Assembly (NCBI GenBank): GCA_015068055.1 | Contig: SVLG01000065.1 | Location: 1-10,243, forward strand | Source: Oscillospiraceae bacterium | Lineage (GTDB): Bacteria > Bacillota_A > Clostridia > Oscillospirales > Oscillospiraceae | DNA: 10,243 bases | Reading direction: 5' to 3' | Shown here: piece after piece, positions 1 to 7,284 of the stretch | How positions within the stretch are numbered: position 1 is the first letter of the stretch | How the letters are laid out: the number at the start of each line of letters is the position of its first letter | Made by a program: the position numbers and the translations under genes | Notes under the pieces: model-generated | Database searches by the model: none | What the model was told of the DNA's origin: nothing | The model's input: only the letters and a program-made list of their open reading frames with translations

Positions 1-226
1 CCTTGACCTTGGTGCCGGCAAACTTACCGGCGATGACCTTCTGGCCGGCGGTAACTTCCATCTTCACCTCGTTGCCATCCACAACGCCGCCGGGGCCCAC
101 GACCACGACTTCATAGATCTCAGGCTTCTCCTGAGCCGCGCTGGTAAGGATGATGCCGCCCTTGGTCTTCTCCTCGGCCTCGACCTGCTTGAGGACCACG
201 CGATCTGCCAACGGTTTGAGTTTCAT
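1..226 (-). CDS. groS: Co-chaperonin GroES (Hsp10), 3' end cut by window edge
   Basis: GroES forms the seven-membered lid of the GroEL chamber and acts in cytoplasmic protein folding. The reading frame starts at ATG 226-224 and gives 75 complete residues before the window edge. It begins MKLKPLADRVVLKQVEAEEK, has the mobile loop KTKGGIILTS at about residues 20-29, then the barrel strand VVVVGPG and the C-terminal-side motif GQKVIAGKFAGTKVK. The family is about 94 residues long, so roughly 19 residues are missing. The start is supported by AGGAGGC nine bases upstream (236-242). A CIRCE operator and a promoter lie directly upstream, so HrcA control is expected. groEL would normally follow, outside the window. 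Identity is certain from the motif order. Confidence 0.97.
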   Translation of the reverse strand, partial: MKLKPLADRVVLKQVEAEEKTKGGIILTSAAQEKPEIYEVVVVGPGGVVDGNEVKMEVTAGQKVIAGKFAGTKVK

Positions 227-273
227 ACTGGTATTGCCTCCTATGTCAGTTTTATAACTTTTCTTTTTACTTT

Positions 274-300
274 TTGGCACTCGAAAGCTCCGAGTGCTAA
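274..300 (-). promoter_or_regulatory. CIRCE operator (HrcA binding site)
   Basis: The inverted repeat TTGGCACTC - 9 bases - GAGTGCTAA matches the CIRCE consensus TTAGCACTC-N9-GAGTGCTAA with one mismatch. It lies between the -10 element and the groES start codon, in the transcribed leader. This is the usual place for repression of groESL by HrcA in Firmicutes. It implies that the genome encodes HrcA elsewhere. Confidence 0.96.
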
Positions 301-309
301 CGTGAGTAT

Positions 310-338
310 AAAATAGCACATCCTGCCATGGAATGCAA
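310..338 (-). promoter_or_regulatory. groES promoter, sigma-70/sigma-A type
   Basis: Reading on the minus strand, TTGCAT (338-333) is followed by a 17-base spacer and TATTTT (315-310). Transcription would start near 303, so that CIRCE begins within a few bases of the 5' end of the mRNA. Spacing is ideal and each hexamer has four or five consensus bases. Confidence 0.65.
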
Positions 339-366
339 GAGGTATTTTCGCTTTTTACAATTTGTT

Positions 367-398
367 AAAAAGGGACACGCCCGCAGGTGTGCCCCTTT
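367..398 (-). terminator. Rho-independent terminator of the rRNA methyltransferase gene
   Basis: On the minus strand AAAGGG.GTGT-type arms (398-387 and 378-369) pair around a GC-rich loop, with a two-base bulge, and run directly into a T tract (TTTTT, 371-367). The hairpin starts three bases after the methyltransferase stop codon (403-401) and separates that gene from groES. Confidence 0.8.
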
Positions 399-400
399 AC

Positions 401-1510
401 TCAATAATACATATACAATCCACAGGGAATCATACCGTTGTACAATCTCCTCACCTTGGAGGCCTTTTTGCCGAAGCTGCCCTCGAAATTGGGGTGGGAG
501 CAGATCACATAGGTCTTCCAGCCCTTTGTAAGAGCCAGCGCCCGGCCAAAGTCTTTATAAAGGATGGCCGCCTCCTTCTGTTCCATCATGCGCTCGCCGT
601 AAGGGGGGTTGGTGCAGAGTGTGCCGTTCTCTGTAACCCGGTTGAAGCGCCGGGCATCCGCCACGCTGAATTCAATGAGTCCATCCACCCCGGCGCGTTT
701 GGCGTTCTCTTTGGCCATCTCCACGGCCTTGGGGTCAATGTCGGAGGCAAAAATATGATAGTCACCCTTAAACTCCCGACTGAGCGCCTCTTCTCTGGCC
801 TGCCGCCAGACTTCACCCTCCAGCCAGCCCCACTTCTCCGCGGCAAAGCTCCGCTGTATGCCGGGGGCGCGGCCCCTGGCAGCCAGCGCCGCCTCAATGG
901 CAATGGTGCCGCTGCCGCAGAAGGGATCGCAGAAGTCCCCCTTGCCCCGGTAGCGGGCAATGTCCACCATGGCAGCCGCCAGCGTCTCGCGCAGGGGGGC
1001 CGCCACCTGTGCCGGGCGGTAACCCCGCTTGTAAAGACCCACGCCGCTGCTGTCCAGATACAAAACGGCGCTGTCCTTCATAATGGCAAACTGGATCTGG
1101 TATGTCTCCCCGGTTTCCGGGAAGCGCTCCAGATGGTAGCGGCTCTTCAGCCGCTCCACCACCGCTTTTTTCACGATCTTCTGACAGTCGGGTACGGAAT
1201 GCAGTGCACTCTCCAGCGCCCAGCCCTTCACCGGAAAGGCAGCGTTTTTGTGGATATAGTCCTCCCAGGGCAGGGCCTTCACGCCCTCAAACAGCTGGTC
1301 AAAGGTTTTGGCCGGGAAGCGGCCCATGACCAGCAGCACCCGCTCACCGAAACGGCTGCGGATGTTCACCCGGGCGATGTCCGCCTCGGTGCCGCTGAAA
1401 TAAACGCGGCCGTTTTCCGGGGCCACATCCTCCAGCCCCATATGCCGCAGTTCGTTGCCCACCAGCCCTTCCAGACCGAAAAGACAGGGCACGCACAGCA
1501 TCATTTTCAT
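401..1510 (-). CDS. rlmL: THUMP-domain class I SAM-dependent rRNA guanine-N2 methyltransferase (YpsC/RlmL type)
   Basis: This 369-residue protein belongs to the COG0116 family, whose members methylate the N2 of a guanine in 23S rRNA (m2G2445 in E. coli numbering). The N-terminal ferredoxin-like and THUMP region spans about residues 1-155 and holds RNA. The family signature RGYRP is at 162-166. The Rossmann methyltransferase domain follows, with SAM motif DPFCGSGT (195-202), the acidic DIDP (257-260) and the catalytic NPPYGER (301-307), which flips and methylates an exocyclic amine. Length is normal for the short Firmicute form, without the RlmK domain of E. coli RlmKL. The start at 1510 has GGAG at 1519-1522, eight bases upstream. 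Its own promoter and terminator make it a single-gene unit. The exact target guanine is inferred from the family. Confidence 0.88.
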   Translation of the reverse strand: MKMMLCVPCLFGLEGLVGNELRHMGLEDVAPENGRVYFSGTEADIARVNIRSRFGERVLLVMGRFPAKTFDQLFEGVKALPWEDYIHKNAAFPVKGWALESALHSVPDCQKIVKKAVVERLKSRYHLERFPETGETYQIQFAIMKDSAVLYLDSSGVGLYKRGYRPAQVAAPLRETLAAAMVDIARYRGKGDFCDPFCGSGTIAIEAALAARGRAPGIQRSFAAEKWGWLEGEVWRQAREEALSREFKGDYHIFASDIDPKAVEMAKENAKRAGVDGLIEFSVADARRFNRVTENGTLCTNPPYGERMMEQKEAAILYKDFGRALALTKGWKTYVICSHPNFEGSFGKKASKVRRLYNGMIPCGLYMYY

Positions 1511-1543
1511 ATAGTATTCTCCGTTTTCTCTTATTTCTTCCTT

Positions 1544-1572
1544 ATCTTATCCTGTCTCAGACGGAAAAGCAA
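1544..1572 (-). promoter_or_regulatory. Promoter for the rRNA methyltransferase gene
   Basis: On the minus strand TTGCTT (1572-1567), a 17-base spacer and TAAGAT (1549-1544) lie about 35 bases upstream of the start codon. Each hexamer matches four of six consensus bases. It diverges from the sulfotransferase promoter. Confidence 0.55.
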
Positions 1573-1586
1573 GGGGTCACATTCAG

Positions 1587-1616
1587 TTCACAAAGAGTTG
1601 GCTGAAGGTTCATAAT
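1587..1616 (+). promoter_or_regulatory. Promoter of the sulfonation operon
   Basis: TTCACA (1587-1592) and CATAAT (1611-1616) are separated by 18 bases and each matches five of six consensus bases. The predicted start near 1623 leaves an AT-rich leader of about 40 bases before the sulfotransferase. No operator repeat or riboswitch-like fold was seen in this short leader. Confidence 0.55.
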
Positions 1617-1663
1617 TCGGGCATAAAATACATTTAATTTTTCATATAAACGGAGATATGCCT

Positions 1664-2779
1664 ATGAGCCATTTCAACCCCGGACACTATCTGCTGGGCT
1701 GCCGGCTGGATAACTGGCTGCGGCTTTTGTACCAAAACCGCTTCCGCATCGACGACGATAAGCTCCTGCAGGCACTGGCCATCACCCTCACCTCGCTGCT
1801 GCTCTCCCCCTTCGCCCTTCTGGAGCACGCCCTTTACGCCCCCCGGGTACGCCGGACAAAGCTGGAGAAAGACCCCATCTTCATTCTGGGCTTCTGGCGC
1901 AGCGGCACCACCTATCTGCAGAATATGCTCAGCCGTGACCGGCAGTTTGCCTGGGCCGACCCCATAAGCATCAACCTTTTCCCCGTAAGCCGGCTTCTCG
2001 GCGGCATCCTGAGTCCCATACTGGGCCGTTCTCTGAGAAATGCCCGGCCTATGGACAATCTGGAATATCGGCTGGATCTCCCCATGGAGGAAACTTTTGC
2101 CATGATGACCGTCAGCGAGCACGATCTCCTGCATCTTCTGGCCTTTCCGGCAAACTACCGGCACTATGTGGACTTCACCTTTCTCTCCGACCTTCCCGAA
2201 AAGGACAGAAAGCGTTGGCTGCGGCAGTATGACTTCCTTTTAAAGAAGCTGACGCTGAGCAAGGGCGGCCGGCAGCTCATCCTCAAAAGCCCGGACAACA
2301 CCGCCCGGATCCGGGAGCTGAGAGCGCAGTATCCGGAGGCCCGCTTCATCAACATCCACCGTGACCCCTACGCCACCCTTCGCTCCGCCATCCACATGCT
2401 GAAAAAGCAGCTGGATCTCATGGAGCTCACCGAGCGGCCCGAGGATTTTGAAGTGCTGATGGAGGATATCTTCACCGACATTTTCGCCCGGATGTACCGG
2501 GAAATGTTTGAGCTGCAAAAGGAAATCCCCGCCAACCGCTGGGTGGATCTGCCCTATGCCGACTTTGTGGCCGCCCCGGTGGAGCGGCTGCGGGAAATTT
2601 ACGACCGGCTGGAAATCGGCAGCTTTGCCGCGGCGCGGCCTTACTTTGAGGCCCACGCCCAAAGCCAGCGGGACTATGTCCGCAACAAGCTGGACATGTC
2701 CCCCCGCTTCCGCAAAAAAATCAACGACAAGCTGAGCTTTTACTTTGAGCATTACGGATACAGCATGGAGGAAGTATAA
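1664..2779 (+). CDS. PAPS-dependent sulfotransferase (Sulfotransferase_3-like family)
   Basis: The enzyme should move a sulfo group from PAPS to a hydroxyl or amine of an unknown acceptor. Numbering from the upstream ATG (1658), the 5'-phosphosulfate loop is [12 protein letters not shown] (76-87). The family motif PMEETFAM (142-149, compare PQEDEFAL) and [10 protein letters not shown] (209-218) follow. The 3'-phosphate site is [15 protein letters not shown] (230-244), with Arg235 and Ser243. A hydrophobic stretch at 41-60 may be a membrane-associating or substrate-side helix. I choose the ATG at 1664 because GGAG at 1652-1655 is eight bases from it and only two from the ATG at 1658. It is the first gene of an operon and ends two bases before cysD, whose ribosome site GGAGG lies inside its last codons. 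The neighbouring genes make its co-substrate. The acceptor could be a sterol, lipid, phenol or polysaccharide; nothing in the sequence decides this. Confidence 0.87.
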   Translation: MSHFNPGHYLLGCRLDNWLRLLYQNRFRIDDDKLLQALAITLTSLLLSPFALLEHALYAPRVRRTKLEKDPIFILGFWRSGTTYLQNMLSRDRQFAWADPISINLFPVSRLLGGILSPILGRSLRNARPMDNLEYRLDLPMEETFAMMTVSEHDLLHLLAFPANYRHYVDFTFLSDLPEKDRKRWLRQYDFLLKKLTLSKGGRQLILKSPDNTARIRELRAQYPEARFINIHRDPYATLRSAIHMLKKQLDLMELTERPEDFEVLMEDIFTDIFARMYREMFELQKEIPANRWVDLPYADFVAAPVERLREIYDRLEIGSFAAARPYFEAHAQSQRDYVRNKLDMSPRFRKKINDKLSFYFEHYGYSMEEV

Positions 2780-2781
2780 AC

Positions 2782-3663
2782 ATGGACCATCTTGATAAGC
2801 TGGAAGCCAAAAGTGTACACATTCTGCGGGAAGCCTATGCCGCCTTCGGAAATCTCTGTATGCTCTGGAGCATCGGCAAGGACTCCACCGTGCTTTTATG
2901 GCTGGCACGCAAGGCCTTTTACGGCCATGTTCCTTTTCCGCTGGTGCACATCGACACCCATCACAAAATTCCCGAGATGATCGAATACCGGGACAGGCTC
3001 GCCATGGAATACGGGCTCTACATGATCTACGGCGAAAACCGCCAGGCACTGGAGAGCCGCTGTACCTTCCCCGACGGAAAGTGCAGCCGGGTGGAGTGCT
3101 GCCGCCTTCTCAAGACCGAGGCGCTGACCCACACCCTTGACGGCACATGGCCCCGTTACCGGCTCAATCTGCAGACCGGCAAATACGAGCCTGACTCCAA
3201 TCAGGAGGCCTACACCGGCGTCATCGTGGGCGCCCGGGCCGACGAGGAGGGATCCCGGAGCAAGGAGCGCTACTTCTCTCCCCGGGACCGGCACAACGAC
3301 TGGGATCTGGATGACCAGCCCCCGGAGTTCTGGAACCAGTTCAAAACCGACTTTGCCCCCGGCACCCATGTGCGCATCCACCCCCTTCTGGACTGGACGG
3401 AACTGAACGTATGGGAATACATCCAGCGGGAGAACATCCCCACCGTCTCCCTCTACTATAACCACGGAGACGGCCTCCGCTACCGTTCCCTTGGCTGTGC
3501 TCCCTGCACCGGCCCCATTCATTCCGAGAGCCGCAACGTAGAGGAAATCATCGCCGAGCTGAAGACCGGCGCGCTCTCCCACATTGCCGAGCGAAGCGGC
3601 CGGGCGCAGGATGCCGAGGACGGCGGCGGGCTGGAGACCCTCAGAAGAGGAGGATACATGTAA
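2782..3663 (+). CDS. cysD: Sulfate adenylyltransferase subunit 2 (ATP sulfurylase small subunit)
   Basis: CysD adenylates sulfate with ATP to give APS and pyrophosphate, in complex with the GTPase CysN. The PP-loop is SIGKDS (residues 30-35), as in the PAPS reductase/N-type ATP pyrophosphatase fold. Further family landmarks are [11 protein letters not shown] near 56-66, [14 protein letters not shown], and [16 protein letters not shown] in the C-terminal third. The tail [22 protein letters not shown] matches the typical CysD ending. Its 293 residues are close to the usual 300. It lies two bases after the sulfotransferase stop, with GGAGG at 2767-2771, and its stop TAA shares a base with the next ATG (TAATG). 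The motifs set it apart from CysH, a reductase. No cysH is present in the window. Confidence 0.96.
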   Translation: MDHLDKLEAKSVHILREAYAAFGNLCMLWSIGKDSTVLLWLARKAFYGHVPFPLVHIDTHHKIPEMIEYRDRLAMEYGLYMIYGENRQALESRCTFPDGKCSRVECCRLLKTEALTHTLDGTWPRYRLNLQTGKYEPDSNQEAYTGVIVGARADEEGSRSKERYFSPRDRHNDWDLDDQPPEFWNQFKTDFAPGTHVRIHPLLDWTELNVWEYIQRENIPTVSLYYNHGDGLRYRSLGCAPCTGPIHSESRNVEEIIAELKTGALSHIAERSGRAQDAEDGGGLETLRRGGYM

Positions 3664-5522
3664 TGCGTGAAGAGCTTTTGAACATTGTCACCGTGGGCCA
3701 TGTGGACCACGGCAAGTCCACGGTCATCGGCAGACTTCTGGCCGATGCCGGAGCCCTCCCCCACGGCAAGCTGGAGGCCATCCGGGCAAACTGTCAGCGA
3801 AACTCCAAACCCTTTGAATACGCCTTCCTGCTGGATGCGCTGCACAACGAGCAGGATCAGGGCATCACCATCGACACTGCCCGCTGCTTCTTCAAATCCG
3901 ATAAGCGCCGCTACATCCTCATCGACGCCCCCGGACACATAGAATTTCTCAAAAACATGGTCACCGGCGCTTCCCGTGCCGAGGCCGCCCTCATGGTCAT
4001 CGATGCCAGCCGGGGCGTGGAGGAAAATACCCGCCGCCACGGCTACTTCCTCTCCATGCTGGGCATCCGGCAGGTGGCGGTACTCATCAACAAGATGGAT
4101 CTGGTGGATTACCGGGAGGAGGTCTATCGAGAGATCGTGGCGGAGTTTTCCGCCTTCCTGCAACAGATCGACATCCGCCCCGCCGCCTTCATTCCCGTAA
4201 GCGGCATGGAGGGCGATAACATCGCCCTGCCCTCCACCCGCATGTCCTGGTACGCCGGACCCACGGTACTGGCGCAGATGGACGCCTTCGAGCCCGTCCC
4301 CGGCGCCGAAGATCAGCCCCTGCGTCTGCCGGTGCAGGGCGTCTACAAGTTCACCCAGCGCGGTGACACCCGGCGCATTGTGGCGGGTACCGTGGAGGCA
4401 GGCCGCCTCCGGGCCGGGGACGAGGTGGTTTTCTATCCCTCCGGCAAGCGTACAAAGGCCCGGACGCTGGAGGTTTTCTCCGCGCCCACCCCGGAGCGCT
4501 TCGCCGCCGGGGAGGCCGCCGGCTTTACCATGACCGAGGAAATTTTTGCCCGCCGGGGTGAGCTCTGCTGCCGGGCCGACGAGGAAGCGCCCCATGTGGG
4601 CATGCGGCTGCGGGCCAATCTCTTCTGGCTGGGCAGGACGCCCTTCTCCCCTTCCCGCCGTTACTTCCTCAAGTGCGGCACGGCCAGAGTGGAGATGCGT
4701 CCGGAGGAGATCCGCCGGGTGGTAAACGCCTCCAACCTCGACTGCACAGCGCGCGGCTCAGTGGAAAAGAACGAGGTTGCCGAGTGCATACTCCGTCTGG
4801 AGCGGCCCATGGCCTTCGATGTGGCCGGGGGCTGCAGTGCTACCAGCCGCTTTGTGGTGGTGGACGACTATGAAATCGCCGGCGGCGGCATCATCACCGA
4901 GGCTCTGGCGGATCCCGACTACGACGGGCGCAATATCCGCCCCAGCGCCGGTGCCCTCAGCCGTGCGGAACGGGAGAGCATCACCGGGCGCAAGGGTCTT
5001 GTGGTCTGGCTGACGGGGCTCTCCGGCAGCGGCAAGAGCACCATTGCCAACGAAGCCGAGCGGCGGCTCCTGCAGGAGGGACTCGCCGTCTATCAGCTGG
5101 ACGGGGACAAGCTCCGCCGGGGTCTCTGCAAGGATCTCGGCTTCTCGGATACCGAGCGCGCGGAAAACATCCGCCGGGTGGCAGAAACCGCCGCCCTCTT
5201 CTCGGATGCAGGTCTCGTGGTCCTCACTACGCTCATCTCTCCCTTTGCCGCCGCCCGGCAGGAAGCCCGGGAACTCTGCGGCGAGTTTATGGAGGTCTAT
5301 GTCAGGGCCGATATAGCCGCGTGCAGGAAGCGGGATCCCAAGGGGCTCTATAAAAAGGCCCTCTCCGGGGAGATCCGTGATTTTACCGGCATCTCCTCCC
5401 CCTACGAAGCGCCGGAGTCTCCCGAACTCATTCTGGATACGGAAGCGATGAGCGAGGAGGAGTGTGTCACCGCCCTTTGCGAAGCGGTTCTGGAACGGCT
5501 GGGGAAGGACGGCCGGCTATGA
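3663..5522 (+). CDS. cysNC: Fused sulfate adenylyltransferase GTPase subunit and APS kinase (CysN-CysC)
   Basis: This 619-residue bifunctional protein couples GTP hydrolysis to APS synthesis with CysD and then phosphorylates APS to PAPS. The N-terminal EF-Tu-like GTPase has G1 GHVDHGKST (12-20), G2 region GITIDTA (67-73), G3 DAPGH (88-92) and G4 NKMD (143-146). Beta-barrel domains follow to about 425. The APS kinase begins near 440 with P-loop GLSGSGKST (452-460), then LDGDKLRRGL (479-488), LGFSDTERAENIRR (492-505), ISPF with Ser526, DPKGLYKKA (558-566) and FTGISSPYEAP (574-584). All expected catalytic landmarks are present in both halves. The CysN part is shorter than the 475 residues of E. 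coli CysN. AGGAGG at 3648-3653 lies nine bases upstream and the start overlaps the cysD stop by one base, which suggests translational coupling. Confidence 0.95.
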   Translation: MREELLNIVTVGHVDHGKSTVIGRLLADAGALPHGKLEAIRANCQRNSKPFEYAFLLDALHNEQDQGITIDTARCFFKSDKRRYILIDAPGHIEFLKNMVTGASRAEAALMVIDASRGVEENTRRHGYFLSMLGIRQVAVLINKMDLVDYREEVYREIVAEFSAFLQQIDIRPAAFIPVSGMEGDNIALPSTRMSWYAGPTVLAQMDAFEPVPGAEDQPLRLPVQGVYKFTQRGDTRRIVAGTVEAGRLRAGDEVVFYPSGKRTKARTLEVFSAPTPERFAAGEAAGFTMTEEIFARRGELCCRADEEAPHVGMRLRANLFWLGRTPFSPSRRYFLKCGTARVEMRPEEIRRVVNASNLDCTARGSVEKNEVAECILRLERPMAFDVAGGCSATSRFVVVDDYEIAGGGIITEALADPDYDGRNIRPSAGALSRAERESITGRKGLVVWLTGLSGSGKSTIANEAERRLLQEGLAVYQLDGDKLRRGLCKDLGFSDTERAENIRRVAETAALFSDAGLVVLTTLISPFAAARQEARELCGEFMEVYVRADIAACRKRDPKGLYKKALSGEIRDFTGISSPYEAPESPELILDTEAMSEEECVTALCEAVLERLGKDGRL

Positions 5523-6274
5523 ACTGGGAACGCTTTATCCTCTTCCTCGTGATCGGCTTCTTTGCCCAGCTCATTGACGGTACTCTGGGCATGGCCTACG
5601 GCATCAGCTGCCGCACCTTTTTGAAAACCATTGCCGGACTCCCGGCGGCTCTGGCCAGCGCCGCCGTACACTGTGCCGAGATGTTCACCACGCTGGTCTC
5701 CGGCATCTCTCACCTGTCGCTGAAGAATGTCTCCATGGATCTTCTCTGGCGGCTGATGCTGCCGGGGGTGGTCGGGGGTGTGCTGGGCGCATGGTTTCTC
5801 ACCCGCGTGGGGGATGTGCTGGAGCCTTTCATCGATGTCTATCTCATCGTCATGGGCTTTGTCATTCTGTGCCGGGCCTCCCGCAAGGAGCGGGAGCGCC
5901 CCCGCCGGATCAGCCCCTACGTCTTCCCGCTGGGCTTTGTGGGCGGCTTTCTGGACGCCACGGGCGGCGGCGGCTGGGGGCCGGTGGTCACCAGCACCAT
6001 GCTGGCCCGGGGTCACGACGTAAAAAAGACCATCGGCACCGTGAATACCGCGGAATTTGTGGTCACTGTGGCTCAAACCACTACCTTTTTCGCCCTGCTC
6101 AGTGACTTTACCAGCCACTGGCAGGTAATTCTTGCCCTCATCATCGGCGGCATGGCAGCGGCCCCCCTTGCCGCGTGGATCTGCAAACACTGCCCGGTCC
6201 GCCCCCTGCTCGGCATCGTTGGCAGCGTAATCATCGCGCTGAACCTGTATAACTTTATCGCCCGCCTTGCTTGA
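5519..6274 (+). CDS. TauE/SafE (TSUP) family anion permease, probable sulfate or related sulfur-anion transporter
   Basis: This integral membrane protein of 251 residues is of normal size for COG0730 permeases, which carry sulfate, sulfite, sulfoacetate and related anions. It shows the two family half-repeats: GFFAQLIDGTLGMAYG (13-28) and GFVGGFLDATGGGGWGP (139-155). About seven or eight hydrophobic segments are visible, for example 5-22, 78-95, 105-118, 181-195 and 203-221. I place the start at 5519, not further upstream, because the ATG overlaps the cysNC stop in ATGA and AAGGA lies nine bases before it (5505-5509). Operon context suggests that it supplies sulfate for the PAPS enzymes. An exporter role for the sulfonated product is less likely but cannot be excluded. 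Confidence 0.88.
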   Translation: MNWERFILFLVIGFFAQLIDGTLGMAYGISCRTFLKTIAGLPAALASAAVHCAEMFTTLVSGISHLSLKNVSMDLLWRLMLPGVVGGVLGAWFLTRVGDVLEPFIDVYLIVMGFVILCRASRKERERPRRISPYVFPLGFVGGFLDATGGGGWGPVVTSTMLARGHDVKKTIGTVNTAEFVVTVAQTTTFFALLSDFTSHWQVILALIIGGMAAAPLAAWICKHCPVRPLLGIVGSVIIALNLYNFIARLA

Positions 6275-6299
6275 CATACCCGCCCGGATACGGTATAAT
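6271..6299 (+). promoter_or_regulatory. Perfect consensus promoter for the E2-like gene
   Basis: TTGACA (6271-6276), a 17-base spacer and TATAAT (6294-6299) match the sigma-70/sigma-A consensus at all twelve positions. The -35 hexamer overlaps the TGA stop of the permease gene. Transcription should start near 6306 and leave a leader of about 38 bases. No terminator separates it from the permease, so read-through from the operon is also likely. Confidence 0.88.
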
Positions 6300-6343
6300 T
6301 CATCCAGTTTTTTATACATTTCAAAGAGCAGGAGAAAAGAGAA

Positions 6344-7195
6344 ATGAGAGCTGACGGCATCCGGATCAAAGCAGCCGATCCCATGTACCATCTGATCCCC
6401 TACTTCCTCACCAAACGCTACGACTCCATGAATATGGTCACGCTGGACATCCCCGAAGCCCCGCTGCGCGCTTACATGAACGAAAAGCGCAAGGAAGGAA
6501 AGCGCATGAGTCACATGGCGCTGCTGATCTGCGCTTATCTCCGGGCCATGGAGGAGTATCCCGCAGCAAACCGCTTCATCTCCGGCACGAAGAAGGCCTA
6601 CCAGCATAACGACATCACGGTTTCCATGGTGGTGCTCCGCCCCGGCGGCGACGGCGACACCATGAGCAAGATCTACCTGGAACCCGGTGACACCATCTTC
6701 GAGGTGCAGGAGAAGATCGAAAGCTATGTGGACACCAACCGGCAGGCCGCCAACCAGAACAGCCTCGATAAGATCATGAGCATCCTTGCCCGTATGGGCT
6801 GGCTTATGAGCTTTGCCACGGCCATTCTTCGCTTCATGGATAAGTACGGCCTTCTCCCCAAGGCTATTATCAAGGCCAGTCCCTTCCATGCCAGCCTGCT
6901 GGTCTCGAACCTTGCCAGCATCCGCTGCAACCACATTTACCACCATGTCTATGAGTTCGGCACCACCAGCATCGCCATTACCATGGGTAATCTCCGGGAG
7001 GTACCCAAGCGCACCAAAGACGGCGGCATCGACCTTGTCCGCTGCATCCCGCTGGGCGTCGTCATGGATGAGCGTATCGCCAGCGGCCATTATCTCAATC
7101 AGGCCTTTGCCTGCATGAAACGCTATCTCGCCAACCCCGCTCTCATGGAGGAGAAGATCACGCCCAGGTTTGACCCCACCAAACCCAACATGTAA
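6344..7195 (+). CDS. Stand-alone E2 acyltransferase/CAT-fold protein lacking the usual catalytic His
   Basis: The 283-residue protein resembles the catalytic domain of 2-oxo acid dehydrogenase E2 subunits and chloramphenicol acetyltransferase. It has no lipoyl or peripheral-subunit-binding domain. Recognisable blocks are the N-terminal HLIPYFLTKRYDSMN (16-30), NRFISGTKKAYQHNDITVSM (76-95), the central SPFHASLLVSNLASI (179-193) and HHVYEFGTTSIAITMG (200-215). The C-terminal VMDERIASGHYLNQAF (240-255) aligns with the E2 active-site motif DHRxxDG. In this alignment His becomes Glu243 and Asp becomes Ser247, so ordinary acyl transfer is doubtful. AGGAG at 6330-6334 lies nine bases before the ATG. 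No E1 or E3 gene is nearby. It could be a distinct acyltransferase or a non-catalytic binding protein. Its position after a sulfotransferase operon hints at shared use, but it has its own strong promoter. Confidence 0.72.
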   Translation: MRADGIRIKAADPMYHLIPYFLTKRYDSMNMVTLDIPEAPLRAYMNEKRKEGKRMSHMALLICAYLRAMEEYPAANRFISGTKKAYQHNDITVSMVVLRPGGDGDTMSKIYLEPGDTIFEVQEKIESYVDTNRQAANQNSLDKIMSILARMGWLMSFATAILRFMDKYGLLPKAIIKASPFHASLLVSNLASIRCNHIYHHVYEFGTTSIAITMGNLREVPKRTKDGGIDLVRCIPLGVVMDERIASGHYLNQAFACMKRYLANPALMEEKITPRFDPTKPNM

Positions 7196-7203
7196 ACAGA
7201 TAA

Positions 7204-7239
7204 AGAAGTCCCCGCGGTTTTAAAACCGCGGGGACTTCT
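7204..7239. terminator. Strong intergenic hairpin 1 (perfect 36-base palindrome)
   Basis: AGAAGTCCCCGCGGTTTT is followed at once by its exact reverse complement. As RNA this gives a GC-rich stem with an AU-rich tip on either strand. It begins nine bases after the E2-like stop codon and most likely ends plus-strand transcription. The U-rich tail is short (CTTCTG), so it may instead protect the 3' end of the mRNA. Confidence 0.75.
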
Positions 7240-7243
7240 GCAT

Positions 7244-7278
7244 GTAAAAGAACCTCGCCCCCGGCGAGGTTCTTTTAC
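7244..7278. terminator. Bidirectional intergenic hairpin 2
   Basis: A perfect 16-base stem, GTAAAAGAACCTCGCC (7244-7259) with GGCGAGGTTCTTTTAC (7263-7278), closes a three-base loop. Either strand has a TTCTTTTAC run on the 3' arm. It lies between convergent genes, six bases from the stop of the minus-strand regulator, and probably terminates transcription from both sides. Confidence 0.8.
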
Positions 7279-7284
7279 GGGCGC

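Noticed and set aside
362..1615. 417-residue open frame on the plus strand
   Set aside because: It lies antisense to the rRNA methyltransferase, whose motifs are unambiguous. The protein has no recognisable domain and arises from GC-rich codon bias.
2782..3663. cysD as a PAPS reductase (cysH) of the same fold
   Set aside because: The SIGKDS loop, the [10 protein letters not shown] region, the C-terminal GRAQD tail and the adjacent CysN all point to CysD. The CysH C-terminal ECGxH motif is missing.
5402..7090. 562-residue open frame on the minus strand
   Set aside because: It runs antisense across cysNC, the permease and the E2-like gene, crosses a perfect plus-strand promoter and has a low-complexity His/Gly/Asp-rich composition typical of shadow frames.
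7204..7278. Paired inverted repeats as ends of a mobile element or attachment sites
   Set aside because: The two hairpins have unrelated sequences, lie between convergent stop codons and no transposase or integrase is present; transcription termination explains them.
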